This document shows, piece by piece, positions 17,109 to 25,159 of a stretch of 64,000 bases of DNA. The notes under the pieces are model-generated. The model worked only from the letters and a program-made list of their open reading frames with translations. It was not told the origin of the DNA and did not search any database. How positions within the stretch are numbered: position 1 is the stretch's first letter; the number at the start of each line of letters is the position of its first letter. Position numbers and translations under genes: made by a program. Source of the stretch: Bog-756 sp963701325 (lineage in GTDB: Bacteria; Actinomycetota; Acidimicrobiia; Acidimicrobiales; RAAP-2); NCBI GenBank assembly GCA_963701325.1, contig OY969604.1, forward strand, positions 1,550,001 to 1,614,000, read 5' to 3'.

Positions 17109-17861
17109 ATGCCCGAGATGACGCGCTATGAACACGGAGTCCCGTCGTGGGTGGACATCGGGATGGCCGATCCAAGGGCGGGTCTCGCCTTCTACGGCGA
17201 GCTCTTCGGTTGGGAGGGCCAGGACATGGGCGAGGAGGCGGGCCACTACACCATCGCCTCCAAGGCCGGAAAACAGGTGGCGGCGATCAGCCCGGTCCAA
17301 GAGGATCCGGGGCCGCCGCGCTGGACGACCTATGTGAACGTCGACGACATCGACGCCGTCGCCCAGAAGGCCAAGTCCGCCGGGGCGAGTGTCATCGTCG
17401 AGCCGATGGACGTCATGACCGCCGGTCGCATGGCCATCTTCCAGGACACGACCGGGGCGTTCATCGCAGCCTGGCAGCCGGGTGACCACCTCGGCGCGCA
17501 GCTCGTCAACGAGGCCGGCACCTTCGTCTGGGGGGAGCTGGCGACCTCGGATCTGTCCAAGTCGAAGACGTTCTACTCCGATGTGTTCGGTTGGGGGTGG
17601 GGCGGATCCGACGAGTACGCAGAGGCACAGGTGGCCGGCCGCACCGTCTGTGGGGCGATGCCCCGGCCCGAGGGCATGCCGTCCGAGGTTCCCGACCACT
17701 GGCTCGTCTACTTCGGGGCGACCGACGTCGACACCGATGCCGGCAGGGCCACTGCCCTCGGGGCGACGATCCTGGTCGACCCGACGGACATCCCGGGGAC
17801 CGGACGCTTCGCTGTGCTCGCAGATCCCCAGGGAGCCGCCTTCGGGCTCTACAAGGCGTGA
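17109..17861 (+). CDS. Two-domain VOC (glyoxalase/bleomycin-resistance) protein
   Basis: Vicinal-oxygen-chelate protein made of two tandem beta-alpha-beta-beta-beta modules, about residues 8-120 and 135-248. Both open with the SW.DIG.ADP..GLAFYGELFGWE-like or ELATSDLSKSKTFYSDVFGW pattern. The arrangement resembles the CFP32/27-kDa-antigen group of actinobacterial glyoxalase-like proteins. ATG 17109 follows AAAGGAGGGATC. It ends ten bases before the insertion-sequence nest. The substrate (methylglyoxal-type adduct, antibiotic or signal) is not determinable. Confidence 0.85.
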   Translation: MPEMTRYEHGVPSWVDIGMADPRAGLAFYGELFGWEGQDMGEEAGHYTIASKAGKQVAAISPVQEDPGPPRWTTYVNVDDIDAVAQKAKSAGASVIVEPMDVMTAGRMAIFQDTTGAFIAAWQPGDHLGAQLVNEAGTFVWGELATSDLSKSKTFYSDVFGWGWGGSDEYAEAQVAGRTVCGAMPRPEGMPSEVPDHWLVYFGATDVDTDAGRATALGATILVDPTDIPGTGRFAVLADPQGAAFGLYKA

Positions 17862-17873
17862 CGGCTCGCTCTA

Positions 17874-19061
17874 GTCCCCTGAGTTGTTGATTCGTAAGAA
17901 ATATCGGTCGACCCGGAATTTTCGTCTCGACCGGCGCGTTCCCGTCGTTGTCAGCAACGATGGGAGACGACCATGTCGCCAAGGGGACGACCGAAGACAG
18001 AGCTGCTGCTGAGCGACGAGGAGCGCGAGTTCCTCGAACGCCTGACCAGGCGGCGCAAGAGCGCCCAGGCGCTGGCTCTGCGAGCCCGGATCATCCTGGC
18101 CTGTGCGACAGGTGACACCAACCAGGCGGTGGCCGCCGACCTGCGGATCAACAGTGCCACTGTGGGCAAGTGGCGTCGGCGGTTCGTGGAGAAGCGCCTC
18201 GAGGGTCTGTTCGACGAGCCTCGGCCCGGGGCGGCGCGCACGGTCACCGACGACAAAGTCGAGGCCGTGATCGTGAAGACCCTGGAAGAGAAGCCGGCCG
18301 ACGCCACCCACTGGTCCACTCGGTCGATGGCCGACGCCCTCGGGATGAGCCAGACGTCGATCAGCTTGATCTGGCGGGCCTTCGGACTGCAGCCCCATCG
18401 GGCCGAGAGCTTCAAGCTGTCCACCGACCCGCTGTTCGTGGACAAGGTCAAAGACATCGTGGGGCTCTATCTCGATCCTCCCGAACGGGCTGTGGTGCTG
18501 TGCGTGGACGAGAAGTCCCAGATCCAGGCGCTGGCCCGCTTCCAACCGATCCTGCCCATGATGCCCGGCACCCCCGAACGACGAAGCCACGACTACATCC
18601 GCCACGGCACCACGTCGCTGTTCGCGGCGCTCGACATGGCCACCGGCAAGGTCATCGGATCAATGCACCGACGCCACCGGGCCGTCGAGTTCAAGAAGTT
18701 CCTGGTGCGAATCGACGAACAGGTTCCCGAGAACCTCGAGGTGCATCTCATCCTCGACAACTACGCCACCCACAAGACTCCCGACATCCAACGGTGGCTG
18801 TTGCGCCACCGCCGGTTCCATCTCCACTTCACACCGACGTCGGGATCGTGGTTGAACATGGTGGAGCGTTGGTTCGGTGAATTGACCACCAAGAAGATCA
18901 AGCGCGGCGCCCATACCAACGTGCAGAACCTCGAGCGCGACATCCGCGACTGGATCGTCCTGTGGAACGACAACCCCCGGCCCTACGTTTGGGTCAAAAC
19001 GGCAGATCAGATCCTGGCTTCACTCGCACGATATTGCGAGCGAATCAGCAACTCGGGACAC
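17874..19061 (+). mobile_element. IS630-family element, copy 1
   Basis: 1,188 bp bounded by TA. Terminal inverted repeats of about 22 bp: left GTCCCCTGAGTTGTTGATTCG, right end (reverse complement) GTGTCCCGAGTTGCTGATTCG, with four mismatches. It carries one transposase gene. Identical by eye to copy 2, offset 2,910 bp. Confidence 0.88.
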
Positions 19062-19064
19062 TAG
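17973..19064 (+). CDS. IS630 family transposase, copy 1
   Basis: DDE-type transposase, 363 aa. The N-terminal helix-turn-helix (Homeodomain-like, residues about 20-110) contains NQAVAADLRINSATVGKWRRRF. The catalytic domain has the three acidic residues in CVDEKSQIQAL, LILDNYATHK and MVERWFGELT. ATG 17973 follows GGGAGACGACC. The stop codon TAG is formed by the target TA plus the next flanking base, so the coding region runs through the right terminal repeat to the last base of the element. Full length and apparently intact. Confidence 0.95.
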   Translation: MSPRGRPKTELLLSDEEREFLERLTRRRKSAQALALRARIILACATGDTNQAVAADLRINSATVGKWRRRFVEKRLEGLFDEPRPGAARTVTDDKVEAVIVKTLEEKPADATHWSTRSMADALGMSQTSISLIWRAFGLQPHRAESFKLSTDPLFVDKVKDIVGLYLDPPERAVVLCVDEKSQIQALARFQPILPMMPGTPERRSHDYIRHGTTSLFAALDMATGKVIGSMHRRHRAVEFKKFLVRIDEQVPENLEVHLILDNYATHKTPDIQRWLLRHRRFHLHFTPTSGSWLNMVERWFGELTTKKIKRGAHTNVQNLERDIRDWIVLWNDNPRPYVWVKTADQILASLARYCERISNSGH

Positions 19065-19150
19065 GAGACTGTTGAATAAACAGCATTCTCCGAGTTCACA
19101 GCGTGGGACGTTGCAGGCACTGAGCTCGATCGAGTCGAGGGGCATGTTCC

Positions 19151-19166
19151 GGGCCTCTGAAGGCCC
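19151..19166. terminator. Hairpin downstream of IS1182 transposase
   Basis: GGGCCT-CTGA-AGGCCC is a perfect six-base-pair stem with a four-base loop located 32 bp beyond the transposase stop. There is no T-run on the minus strand, so it may be a weak terminator or a barrier to read-through. Confidence 0.4.
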
Positions 19167-19197
19167 CTCCAACCGAGGCAACACGCCCCTCGGGTCT

Positions 19198-20715
19198 CTA
19201 CACCCTGAGGATCCATTCGCCGTCGTGCTCGAGTCCGAGGTTGACCAACCGTCTGAGGTTGATGGCGGCGATCCGCAATGAGAGACCCAGCTGGTTCCTC
19301 TCCACACCTCGGAACCTGACCCGCCGATGGTTGTCGGCCACCAACCAGGCGATCGATCGTTCCACCATCGGTCGCCATCGTCGGTAATCCTCGGCGAAGT
19401 CGCCTTCTTTCCACGCCTGACGGGATTCGACCAGTTGTTTGTCGTGACGATGGAGACGGAGAGTGCGCCCGTCTTTGGCGGTGGTGCACCGTTCCCGAAG
19501 TGGGCATCCTTGGCACCGAACTCCGAAGACGGCGGCGCGCCCTCCGGTGATCGAGACCGTGTGGCCCGCAGGACACGTGGCGGTCCCTGCTCCTTCGTCC
19601 ACGATGAAGTCATCTCTCGTGAATCCGTTGGGGATGGTCGAGGACATGGGCCAGGGCTTGATGGCCCGGCGGTGCTTGGCCTTGCTCAATGCGCTGAGCG
19701 TCTCGCCTGAGCCATAGGCACCATCGCCGAGGATCTGGAGTCCCGGCTGCTCGCCGGCCAGGAGCGTGAGGCCGGTTCGACCGTCGGGAGCATTGGCCGG
19801 GGTGAGCACGGTGGCGGTCACCAGGCCGGTCTCGGGTTCGACGGCGATGTGGGCCTTGTAACCGTCCCGATACTCCGAACGGGATTTGTGCATGTGACGG
19901 GCCTCGGGGTCGACGGTGGAAATAACCCGGTCAGGGGCCACTTTCCGGACGATCTGCCAGGTGCCGTCGTCTTGTTGCTCGACATCTTGGCCAGCCACCA
20001 GGGCTAGCAGTCCGAGGGCCGAGGTGGCCTCCGCCTCTTCGACGTCATCCTCAAAGGCGGCCAACAAAGCCAGGGCATCGTTGGCCAGCCCGTCGACCAG
20101 GGCGGCCTTCGCCACCGGGTCGTCCCAGGCAATCAGTGGCTTGCCCTGGGATTCGTAGTCGTGGGCCGAAAGAGGCACGTCCATGGCGCCGGGGACGACC
20201 TTGCGCACCCGGCGGATGGCGGCGATCAGCTGGGTCACGGTGTCCTGGGTGGCGACGGCATCGTCGAGCAGCGTCGAGTCGAGGGCTCTTCTCGTCTTTC
20301 CCTTCAGCACCCCGGTGGCGTCGATCACCGAACGCACGGCGTTAAAGATCCGCTCGGGGTGCTCGGACTTGCGCAGCCGGGTGCGCCAGTAGGTGAGCAC
20401 CGAGAAGTCGAACCCCTCGTCGTCGAGGGCCAGGCCGCAGGCCACCTTCCAGCTGATCCGATCCCGAAGCGCCCGGGCGGCATCCCGGTCGGAGAGTCCC
20501 TCGAGGGCTTGGAGGACCATCACCGATGCCACTACATCGGCCGGGATCGAGGGTCGGCCACGGCCCGAGGGGAACAGGTCCTCGAACATCTGATCGGGGA
20601 AGAGGTCGTGGCGGTGATCGGCCAGGAACGCCTCGACGCTTCCCTCGGGGACGAGCTGTCGACAGAGGGCCGCGGCGTCAAGCAGCTCACGGTTGGATTC
20701 GCTGTGTCCTTGCAC
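19198..20715 (-). CDS. IS1182 family transposase
   Basis: 505-aa transposase. The N-terminal DUF772-like domain (about residues 35-130) includes GRGRPSIPADVVASVMVLQ and LSDRDAARAL. The DDE domain follows, with the acidic positions in ALDSTLLDDAV, ILGDGAYGSGETL and PMVERSIAWLV. Cys pairs (CPAGHT, CQGCPLRERC) near residues 390-415 form the usual IS1182 zinc-like insert. Complete, with no frameshift. Transcribed against the two IS630 transposases. Confidence 0.94.
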   Translation of the reverse strand: MQGHSESNRELLDAAALCRQLVPEGSVEAFLADHRHDLFPDQMFEDLFPSGRGRPSIPADVVASVMVLQALEGLSDRDAARALRDRISWKVACGLALDDEGFDFSVLTYWRTRLRKSEHPERIFNAVRSVIDATGVLKGKTRRALDSTLLDDAVATQDTVTQLIAAIRRVRKVVPGAMDVPLSAHDYESQGKPLIAWDDPVAKAALVDGLANDALALLAAFEDDVEEAEATSALGLLALVAGQDVEQQDDGTWQIVRKVAPDRVISTVDPEARHMHKSRSEYRDGYKAHIAVEPETGLVTATVLTPANAPDGRTGLTLLAGEQPGLQILGDGAYGSGETLSALSKAKHRRAIKPWPMSSTIPNGFTRDDFIVDEGAGTATCPAGHTVSITGGRAAVFGVRCQGCPLRERCTTAKDGRTLRLHRHDKQLVESRQAWKEGDFAEDYRRWRPMVERSIAWLVADNHRRVRFRGVERNQLGLSLRIAAINLRRLVNLGLEHDGEWILRV

Positions 20716-20783
20716 CCACTAATTCTCGACCATCCACGCTCAAATCGCGAGCACCGACGGGAGAATTATTCAACAGCCTCCTA

Positions 20784-21971
20784 GTCCCCTGAGTTGTTGA
20801 TTCGTAAGAAATATCGGTCGACCCGGAATTTTCGTCTCGACCGGCGCGTTCCCGTCGTTGTCAGCAACGATGGGAGACGACCATGTCGCCAAGGGGACGA
20901 CCGAAGACAGAGCTGCTGCTGAGCGACGAGGAGCGCGAGTTCCTCGAACGCCTGACCAGGCGGCGCAAGAGCGCCCAGGCGCTGGCTCTGCGAGCCCGGA
21001 TCATCCTGGCCTGTGCGACAGGTGACACCAACCAGGCGGTGGCCGCCGACCTGCGGATCAACAGTGCCACTGTGGGCAAGTGGCGTCGGCGGTTCGTGGA
21101 GAAGCGCCTCGAGGGTCTGTTCGACGAGCCTCGGCCCGGGGCGGCGCGCACGGTCACCGACGACAAAGTCGAGGCCGTGATCGTGAAGACCCTGGAAGAG
21201 AAGCCGGCCGACGCCACCCACTGGTCCACTCGGTCGATGGCCGACGCCCTCGGGATGAGCCAGACGTCGATCAGCTTGATCTGGCGGGCCTTCGGACTGC
21301 AGCCCCATCGGGCCGAGAGCTTCAAGCTGTCCACCGACCCGCTGTTCGTGGACAAGGTCAAAGACATCGTGGGGCTCTATCTCGATCCTCCCGAACGGGC
21401 TGTGGTGCTGTGCGTGGACGAGAAGTCCCAGATCCAGGCGCTGGCCCGCTTCCAACCGATCCTGCCCATGATGCCCGGCACCCCCGAACGACGAAGCCAC
21501 GACTACATCCGCCACGGCACCACGTCGCTGTTCGCGGCGCTCGACATGGCCACCGGCAAGGTCATCGGATCAATGCACCGACGCCACCGGGCCGTCGAGT
21601 TCAAGAAGTTCCTGGTGCGAATCGACGAACAGGTTCCCGAGAACCTCGAGGTGCATCTCATCCTCGACAACTACGCCACCCACAAGACTCCCGACATCCA
21701 ACGGTGGCTGTTGCGCCACCGCCGGTTCCATCTCCACTTCACACCGACGTCGGGATCGTGGTTGAACATGGTGGAGCGTTGGTTCGGTGAATTGACCACC
21801 AAGAAGATCAAGCGCGGCGCCCATACCAACGTGCAGAACCTCGAGCGCGACATCCGCGACTGGATCGTCCTGTGGAACGACAACCCCCGGCCCTACGTTT
21901 GGGTCAAAACGGCAGATCAGATCCTGGCTTCACTCGCACGATATTGCGAGCGAATCAGCAACTCGGGACAC
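20784..21971 (+). mobile_element. IS630-family element, copy 2
   Basis: Same sequence and orientation as the copy at 17874-19061. The right end abuts TA (21972-21973), which is also part of the stop codon of the permease on the other strand. Confidence 0.88.
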
Positions 21972-21974
21972 TAG
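20883..21974 (+). CDS. IS630 family transposase, copy 2
   Basis: Protein identical to the first copy (363 aa, same HTH and DDE residues). Again TAG is built from the target TA and the following G. Identity of the two copies points to very recent duplication or gene conversion, or to an assembly repeat that needs read-level support. Confidence 0.95.
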   Translation: MSPRGRPKTELLLSDEEREFLERLTRRRKSAQALALRARIILACATGDTNQAVAADLRINSATVGKWRRRFVEKRLEGLFDEPRPGAARTVTDDKVEAVIVKTLEEKPADATHWSTRSMADALGMSQTSISLIWRAFGLQPHRAESFKLSTDPLFVDKVKDIVGLYLDPPERAVVLCVDEKSQIQALARFQPILPMMPGTPERRSHDYIRHGTTSLFAALDMATGKVIGSMHRRHRAVEFKKFLVRIDEQVPENLEVHLILDNYATHKTPDIQRWLLRHRRFHLHFTPTSGSWLNMVERWFGELTTKKIKRGAHTNVQNLERDIRDWIVLWNDNPRPYVWVKTADQILASLARYCERISNSGH

Positions 21975-22822
21975 GACCGCTTCAGCCGCCGAACCGCGAG
22001 CGGAGCGAACACCGCCACGATCCCCGCGCACCAGAGCAACGAAGGGATCAGGTAGTACGAGAGCGAGTGGCCCAACAGCGCCTGTGCCGCGGGCCCGCCG
22101 GTCAACAGGCGCACCGTGTTGCACATCGCGGTCATCGGCTGGTGGCTCGCGAAGCCCTGCATCCATCCCGGCATCGTGGACACCGGGACATACGCCGACG
22201 ACACGAAACTGAGCGGGAACACCAGGAACGAAAGGCTCTGGGCTGCCTGTGGGCTCCCGGCCATGAGTCCCAACGCGATGAACAGCCAGACGAAGGCGAA
22301 GCCGTACAGCACGGTCAGCCCCAGCGCCGCCAACGCGTCGGTCGTGCTCCCGGAGATCCGGAACCCGACCAGGAAGCCGGCCGCGGTCATGACGATCACG
22401 CCCCAGGCGACCAGCGCCGAATCGGCGCCCACCCGGCCGGTCACGATCGACAGGAGCCGGATCGGCAAGCTGCGCAGCCGATCGAACAACCCGCCCTCGA
22501 GATCGTCGGCGACACCGCTCGCGGCGCCCATGCCCTGGAACAGGACGCCGGTGACCACGAACCCCGGCACCAGGAAGTCCGCATAGGACAAGCTGCCGGT
22601 GTGGGACACCGCGCCGCCGAAGACGTAGCGGAAGATGAGGAGGAAGAGGACCCCCTGCGCCGTGCCGGCGATGATGAGCGCCGGGGTGCGGACGAACTTC
22701 TTGAGGGTCCGGGCCGCGACCTCGCGTGAGGCCACGAGATACGACGCGCCCACGTTCGCCGATGGGGGTACCCGGGTACCGAGGGCGTGTCCGGGGGTCT
22801 CGAGCGTGACGTCCATGCTCAT
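21971..22822 (-). CDS. ABC-2 type transporter permease (DrrB-like)
   Basis: Membrane subunit of a drug/lipid exporter, 283 aa, with six hydrophobic segments and the ABC-2 motif region FVSSAYVPVSTMPGWMQGFASHQPM. The start at 22822 overlaps the stop of the ATPase gene in an ATGA arrangement; the frame is open far upstream but that part is a shadow of the ATPase gene. The stop TAG coincides with the insertion point of the IS nest: its TA is the target duplication, so the protein end is unchanged by the insertion, but any 3' trailer or terminator has been displaced. Confidence 0.9.
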   Translation of the reverse strand: MSMDVTLETPGHALGTRVPPSANVGASYLVASREVAARTLKKFVRTPALIIAGTAQGVLFLLIFRYVFGGAVSHTGSLSYADFLVPGFVVTGVLFQGMGAASGVADDLEGGLFDRLRSLPIRLLSIVTGRVGADSALVAWGVIVMTAAGFLVGFRISGSTTDALAALGLTVLYGFAFVWLFIALGLMAGSPQAAQSLSFLVFPLSFVSSAYVPVSTMPGWMQGFASHQPMTAMCNTVRLLTGGPAAQALLGHSLSYYLIPSLLWCAGIVAVFAPLAVRRLKRS

Positions 22823-23787
22823 GCTGCGTCCTCCGTTGGATCGGTCGTCGAGCCGGACTTTCCGGTCAGTGCGAGGAACACCTCGTCGAGGGTCGGCCGC
22901 CGAAGGGTGATGTCCTCCACCGGCACGCCGGCGTCGTCGAGAGCCCGGACCACGACGGGCAGCAGGCGGGCACCGCCGGGAGCCGCGATCGAGCAACGCC
23001 GGGTCGACGGATCGGTCGAGGGTTCGCCACCGCCCAGCGAGCCCAGCACCGCCGCCGCCCGCTGAAGGGTCGCGACGTCGGGGGTGTGGAGTTCGACCAT
23101 GTCCGCACCGGCCCTGGACTTGAGATCGTCGGGCGTCCCTTCCGCGATCACCCGGCCCTCGTCGATGATCACGATGTGGGCGGCCAGCCGGTCGGCCTCG
23201 TCGAGATACTGCGTCGTCAGCAGCATGTCCGTCCCCGCCCTGCCCATCTGGCGGATGCCGTCCCACACCTCGTTGCGGCTCGCCGGGTCGAGTCCGGTCG
23301 TCGGTTCGTCGAGGAGCAGGAGGCGAGGCGACCCGACCAGGCTCGCTCCGAGGTCGAGGCGCCGGCGCATGCCACCCGAGTAGGTCTTCACCAGTCGGCC
23401 GGCGGCATCGGTCAGCCGCAACTGCTCGAGGATCCGGTCGGCGCTGGCCCTCGCCGCTGCTGCTCCCTGCCCATAGAGGCGGGCCACCATCTTCAAGTTC
23501 TCCCGTCCGGTCATCATCTCCTCGACCGCTGCGGACTGGCCGGCCAGCCCGATCATCCGACGGACGGTCATCGAGTCGCGCACTACGTCGTGGCCGTCGA
23601 CGAGCAACGTTCCGGAGTCGGGCTCGATCAGCGTGGCCACCATCCGGATGAACGTGGTCTTGCCCGCCCCGTTGGGGCCGAGGATTGCAACTGCCGTTCC
23701 GGCAGGGAGGGTGAGGGTCAGATCACTGAGGGCAGTGACCTTCCCGAACTTCTTGCTGAGGCCGTCTGCCTCGATGAGAGCGTCCAT
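22819..23787 (-). CDS. ABC transporter ATP-binding protein (DrrA-like)
   Basis: ATPase of the DrrAB-type exporter, 322 aa. Walker A GPNGAGKT is near residue 37, signature YSGGMRRRLDLG near 138, Walker B LLLLDEP, and the DrrA-type C-terminal domain of about 90 residues, seen in daunorubicin-resistance ATPases. ATG 23787 follows AAAGGAGCG. Preceded by a PadR regulator on the same strand, 155 bp upstream. Probable role: efflux of a hydrophobic compound or lipid; substrate unknown. Confidence 0.92.
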   Translation of the reverse strand: MDALIEADGLSKKFGKVTALSDLTLTLPAGTAVAILGPNGAGKTTFIRMVATLIEPDSGTLLVDGHDVVRDSMTVRRMIGLAGQSAAVEEMMTGRENLKMVARLYGQGAAAARASADRILEQLRLTDAAGRLVKTYSGGMRRRLDLGASLVGSPRLLLLDEPTTGLDPASRNEVWDGIRQMGRAGTDMLLTTQYLDEADRLAAHIVIIDEGRVIAEGTPDDLKSRAGADMVELHTPDVATLQRAAAVLGSLGGGEPSTDPSTRRCSIAAPGGARLLPVVVRALDDAGVPVEDITLRRPTLDEVFLALTGKSGSTTDPTEDAA

Positions 23788-23838
23788 GGGCGCGCTCCTT
23801 TCGTGTGCTCCTACGGGGAGCCCGCTCGACGGAGGTCG

Positions 23839-23869
23839 CCTACGCTGTCGGTGCTGCCTCGGGCGTAGG
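23839..23869. promoter_or_regulatory. Inverted repeat upstream of drrA-like gene
   Basis: CCTACGC (23839-23845) and GCGTAGG (23863-23869) form a perfect 7-bp inverted repeat, 17 bp apart, about 50 bp before the ATPase start. Either an operator for the neighbouring PadR regulator or a hairpin in the leader. Confidence 0.35.
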
Positions 23870-23907
23870 TCCTCTGTGATCGGGCTCGTGGTCGTATGGA
23901 CCCGGGG

Positions 23908-23927
23908 CCGCGTGCTCGAACACGCGG
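23908..23927 (-). terminator. Hairpin between padR-like and drrA-like genes
   Basis: CCGCGTG-CTCGAA-CACGCGG is a perfect 7-bp stem starting 15 bp after the PadR stop. It has no T-run. It could attenuate read-through into the exporter genes. Confidence 0.4.
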
Positions 23928-23942
23928 TCTCGGGTCATCCAG

Positions 23943-24596
23943 CTAGCTGGTCAGCCTGGGTGGCGGTGCGAACGTGTACATCACCCCCTCCACCGGATCG
24001 GAGCCGGCGGCGTGGAAGATCTTCCACATCTCGAGGCCGTCGAGGGCGCCCGACTCGATGTCCACGATCAACCCCGTCACGAACTGCAGCTCCGCCGCGA
24101 GGAGCTGCTCCTCGTACTCGACCTCGAGCTCGAAGAGTCTGGGCAGTCCGGCCTGCCTGGCTGCCTCCATCGCCCCCTTCAGGCCGGCAAGCCTGACGGT
24201 GAGCACGTCCGCCCGGATGTGCAGCGCGGAGAGCGCCTCGTCTGGCTCCAGTGCGGGGAGGAAGGAGAGGCCGGCCATGAAGGCGGGGTACTCCTTTGCG
24301 GGTACACCGATGAGCTCGGTCATCCAGTCGACCATCTCGCGCGCCCCGTCGTCGGTGATCTCGTAGATCGTGCGCTCGGGACGTTTGCCGTCCCGCACGG
24401 TCTCCTTGGCCCTGATCAGTCCCCGTCGTTCGAGCGCCTCGACCACGGCGTACAAGGACCCGTAGTTGAGGCGGACGCTCTCCTGCTTGGCCCGCTGACG
24501 CAGGGTCTGGCCGACCTCGTAGGGGTGCATCGGCCGCTCGGAAAGGGTGACCAGCACGGCCAGGGCCAGGGGATTCGAACGGGCCGGCCGGGGCAT
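23943..24596 (-). CDS. PadR family transcriptional regulator
   Basis: Winged-helix repressor, 217 aa. The N-terminal PadR domain (about residues 10-85) contains PMHPYEVGQTL, LNYGSLYAVVEALERRGLI and the wing GKRPERTIYEIT. A helical C-terminal dimerisation domain follows (Vir_C-like). The start codon is preceded by a perfect palindrome that probably is its operator. PadR proteins are often sited beside DrrAB-type exporters and derepress them on drug binding, which fits the downstream genes here. Confidence 0.9.
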   Translation of the reverse strand: MPRPARSNPLALAVLVTLSERPMHPYEVGQTLRQRAKQESVRLNYGSLYAVVEALERRGLIRAKETVRDGKRPERTIYEITDDGAREMVDWMTELIGVPAKEYPAFMAGLSFLPALEPDEALSALHIRADVLTVRLAGLKGAMEAARQAGLPRLFELEVEYEEQLLAAELQFVTGLIVDIESGALDGLEMWKIFHAAGSDPVEGVMYTFAPPPRLTS

Positions 24597-24607
24597 GTGT
24601 CCAGAAT

Positions 24608-24621
24608 ACTCTAGCTAGAGT
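24608..24621. promoter_or_regulatory. Perfect 14-bp palindrome, likely PadR operator
   Basis: ACTCTAGCTAGAGT stands 12 bp upstream of the PadR start codon. A perfect palindrome of this length at this place suggests autoregulation. A second, shorter palindrome GTGATCAC follows at 24634-24641. Confidence 0.6.
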
Positions 24622-24654
24622 GATCGGTCAAGAGTGATCACGAACTGAATATGA

Positions 24655-25101
24655 TCACTTCTCCAGGTGGTTCTCCAGTGCCTGCACCAGCAACCGGCGG
24701 AACGCCACCCGCTCTGATTCGCTGAGTCCACCGAGGATCTCGTCCTCGATACTCCCCTGGGCCACCTCTGCCCGCTCGAGCGCCTCGAGCCCGGCGTCGG
24801 TGATCTCGACGAGATGGCGCCGGCGATCGGCCGGATCGCGCCGGCGCTCCACGAACTCGAGGTCCTCGAGGTCGTTGAGCACGAGCACCCCGGTGTTCGA
24901 GTCCATCGAGAGGTCTTCGGTCATGACCTGTTGCGACACGCCCGGGTGGTCGTGCAGGTACGCGAGCACCACCATGTTCTTTAGATTCATGCCCACCAGC
25001 TCTATCGAGCTGCGCACGAAGACAGCTCGGGCCAGCCGGGTCAGGAGCACGATCGTCCCCGTCGTCGGCGGAGCGGTTTCCCAGGTGTTCACGAACCCCA
25101 T
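24655..25101 (-). CDS. MarR family transcriptional regulator
   Basis: 148 aa. Winged helix with GVSQQVMTEDLSMDSNTGVLVLNDLE (recognition region) and the conserved wing DPADRRRHLVEITDAG. Divergent from a DHA2-type efflux gene across 48 bp, the usual layout for a MarR repressor and its pump. Inducer unknown. Confidence 0.9.
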   Translation of the reverse strand: MGFVNTWETAPPTTGTIVLLTRLARAVFVRSSIELVGMNLKNMVVLAYLHDHPGVSQQVMTEDLSMDSNTGVLVLNDLEDLEFVERRRDPADRRRHLVEITDAGLEALERAEVAQGSIEDEILGGLSESERVAFRRLLVQALENHLEK

Positions 25102-25131
25102 CTTACGGTACGGCCGGATCGATCACCCCTG

Positions 25132-25159
25132 TAGGATAGTCCCGAAATCATGACTATCC
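25132..25159. promoter_or_regulatory. Candidate MarR operator and -10 over the efflux start codon
   Basis: GGATAGT (25134-25140) and ACTATCC (25153-25159) are perfect inverted arms with a 12-bp spacer that contains the ATG at 25150. TAGGAT at 25132-25137 can serve as a -10 for a leaderless or near-leaderless transcript, since no Shine-Dalgarno is visible. Confidence 0.5.

Larger units (their letters stand above)
19065..20780 (-). mobile_element. IS1182-family element
   Basis: 1,716 bp with 15-bp terminal inverted repeats, GAGACTGTTGAATAA and GAGGCTGTTGAATAA (one mismatch). CTAG is present on both sides (19061-19064, 20781-20784), consistent with a 4-bp target duplication. The element sits exactly in the junction between the two IS630 copies. 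Confidence 0.82.
17872..21973. mobile_element. Insertion-sequence nest IS630-IS1182-IS630 bounded by TA target duplication
   Basis: Two identical IS630-type copies (17874-19061 and 20784-21971), same orientation, flank an IS1182-type element (19065-20780). Outer TA dinucleotides (17872-17873, 21972-21973) are the expected IS630 target duplication. Removing the nest would restore ...CTAG... and bring the glyoxalase and permease stop codons to about ten bases apart, tail to tail. Confidence 0.85.

Noticed and set aside
17872..21973. Composite transposon carrying passenger genes
   Set aside because: Only another insertion sequence lies between the two IS630 copies; there is no cargo gene.
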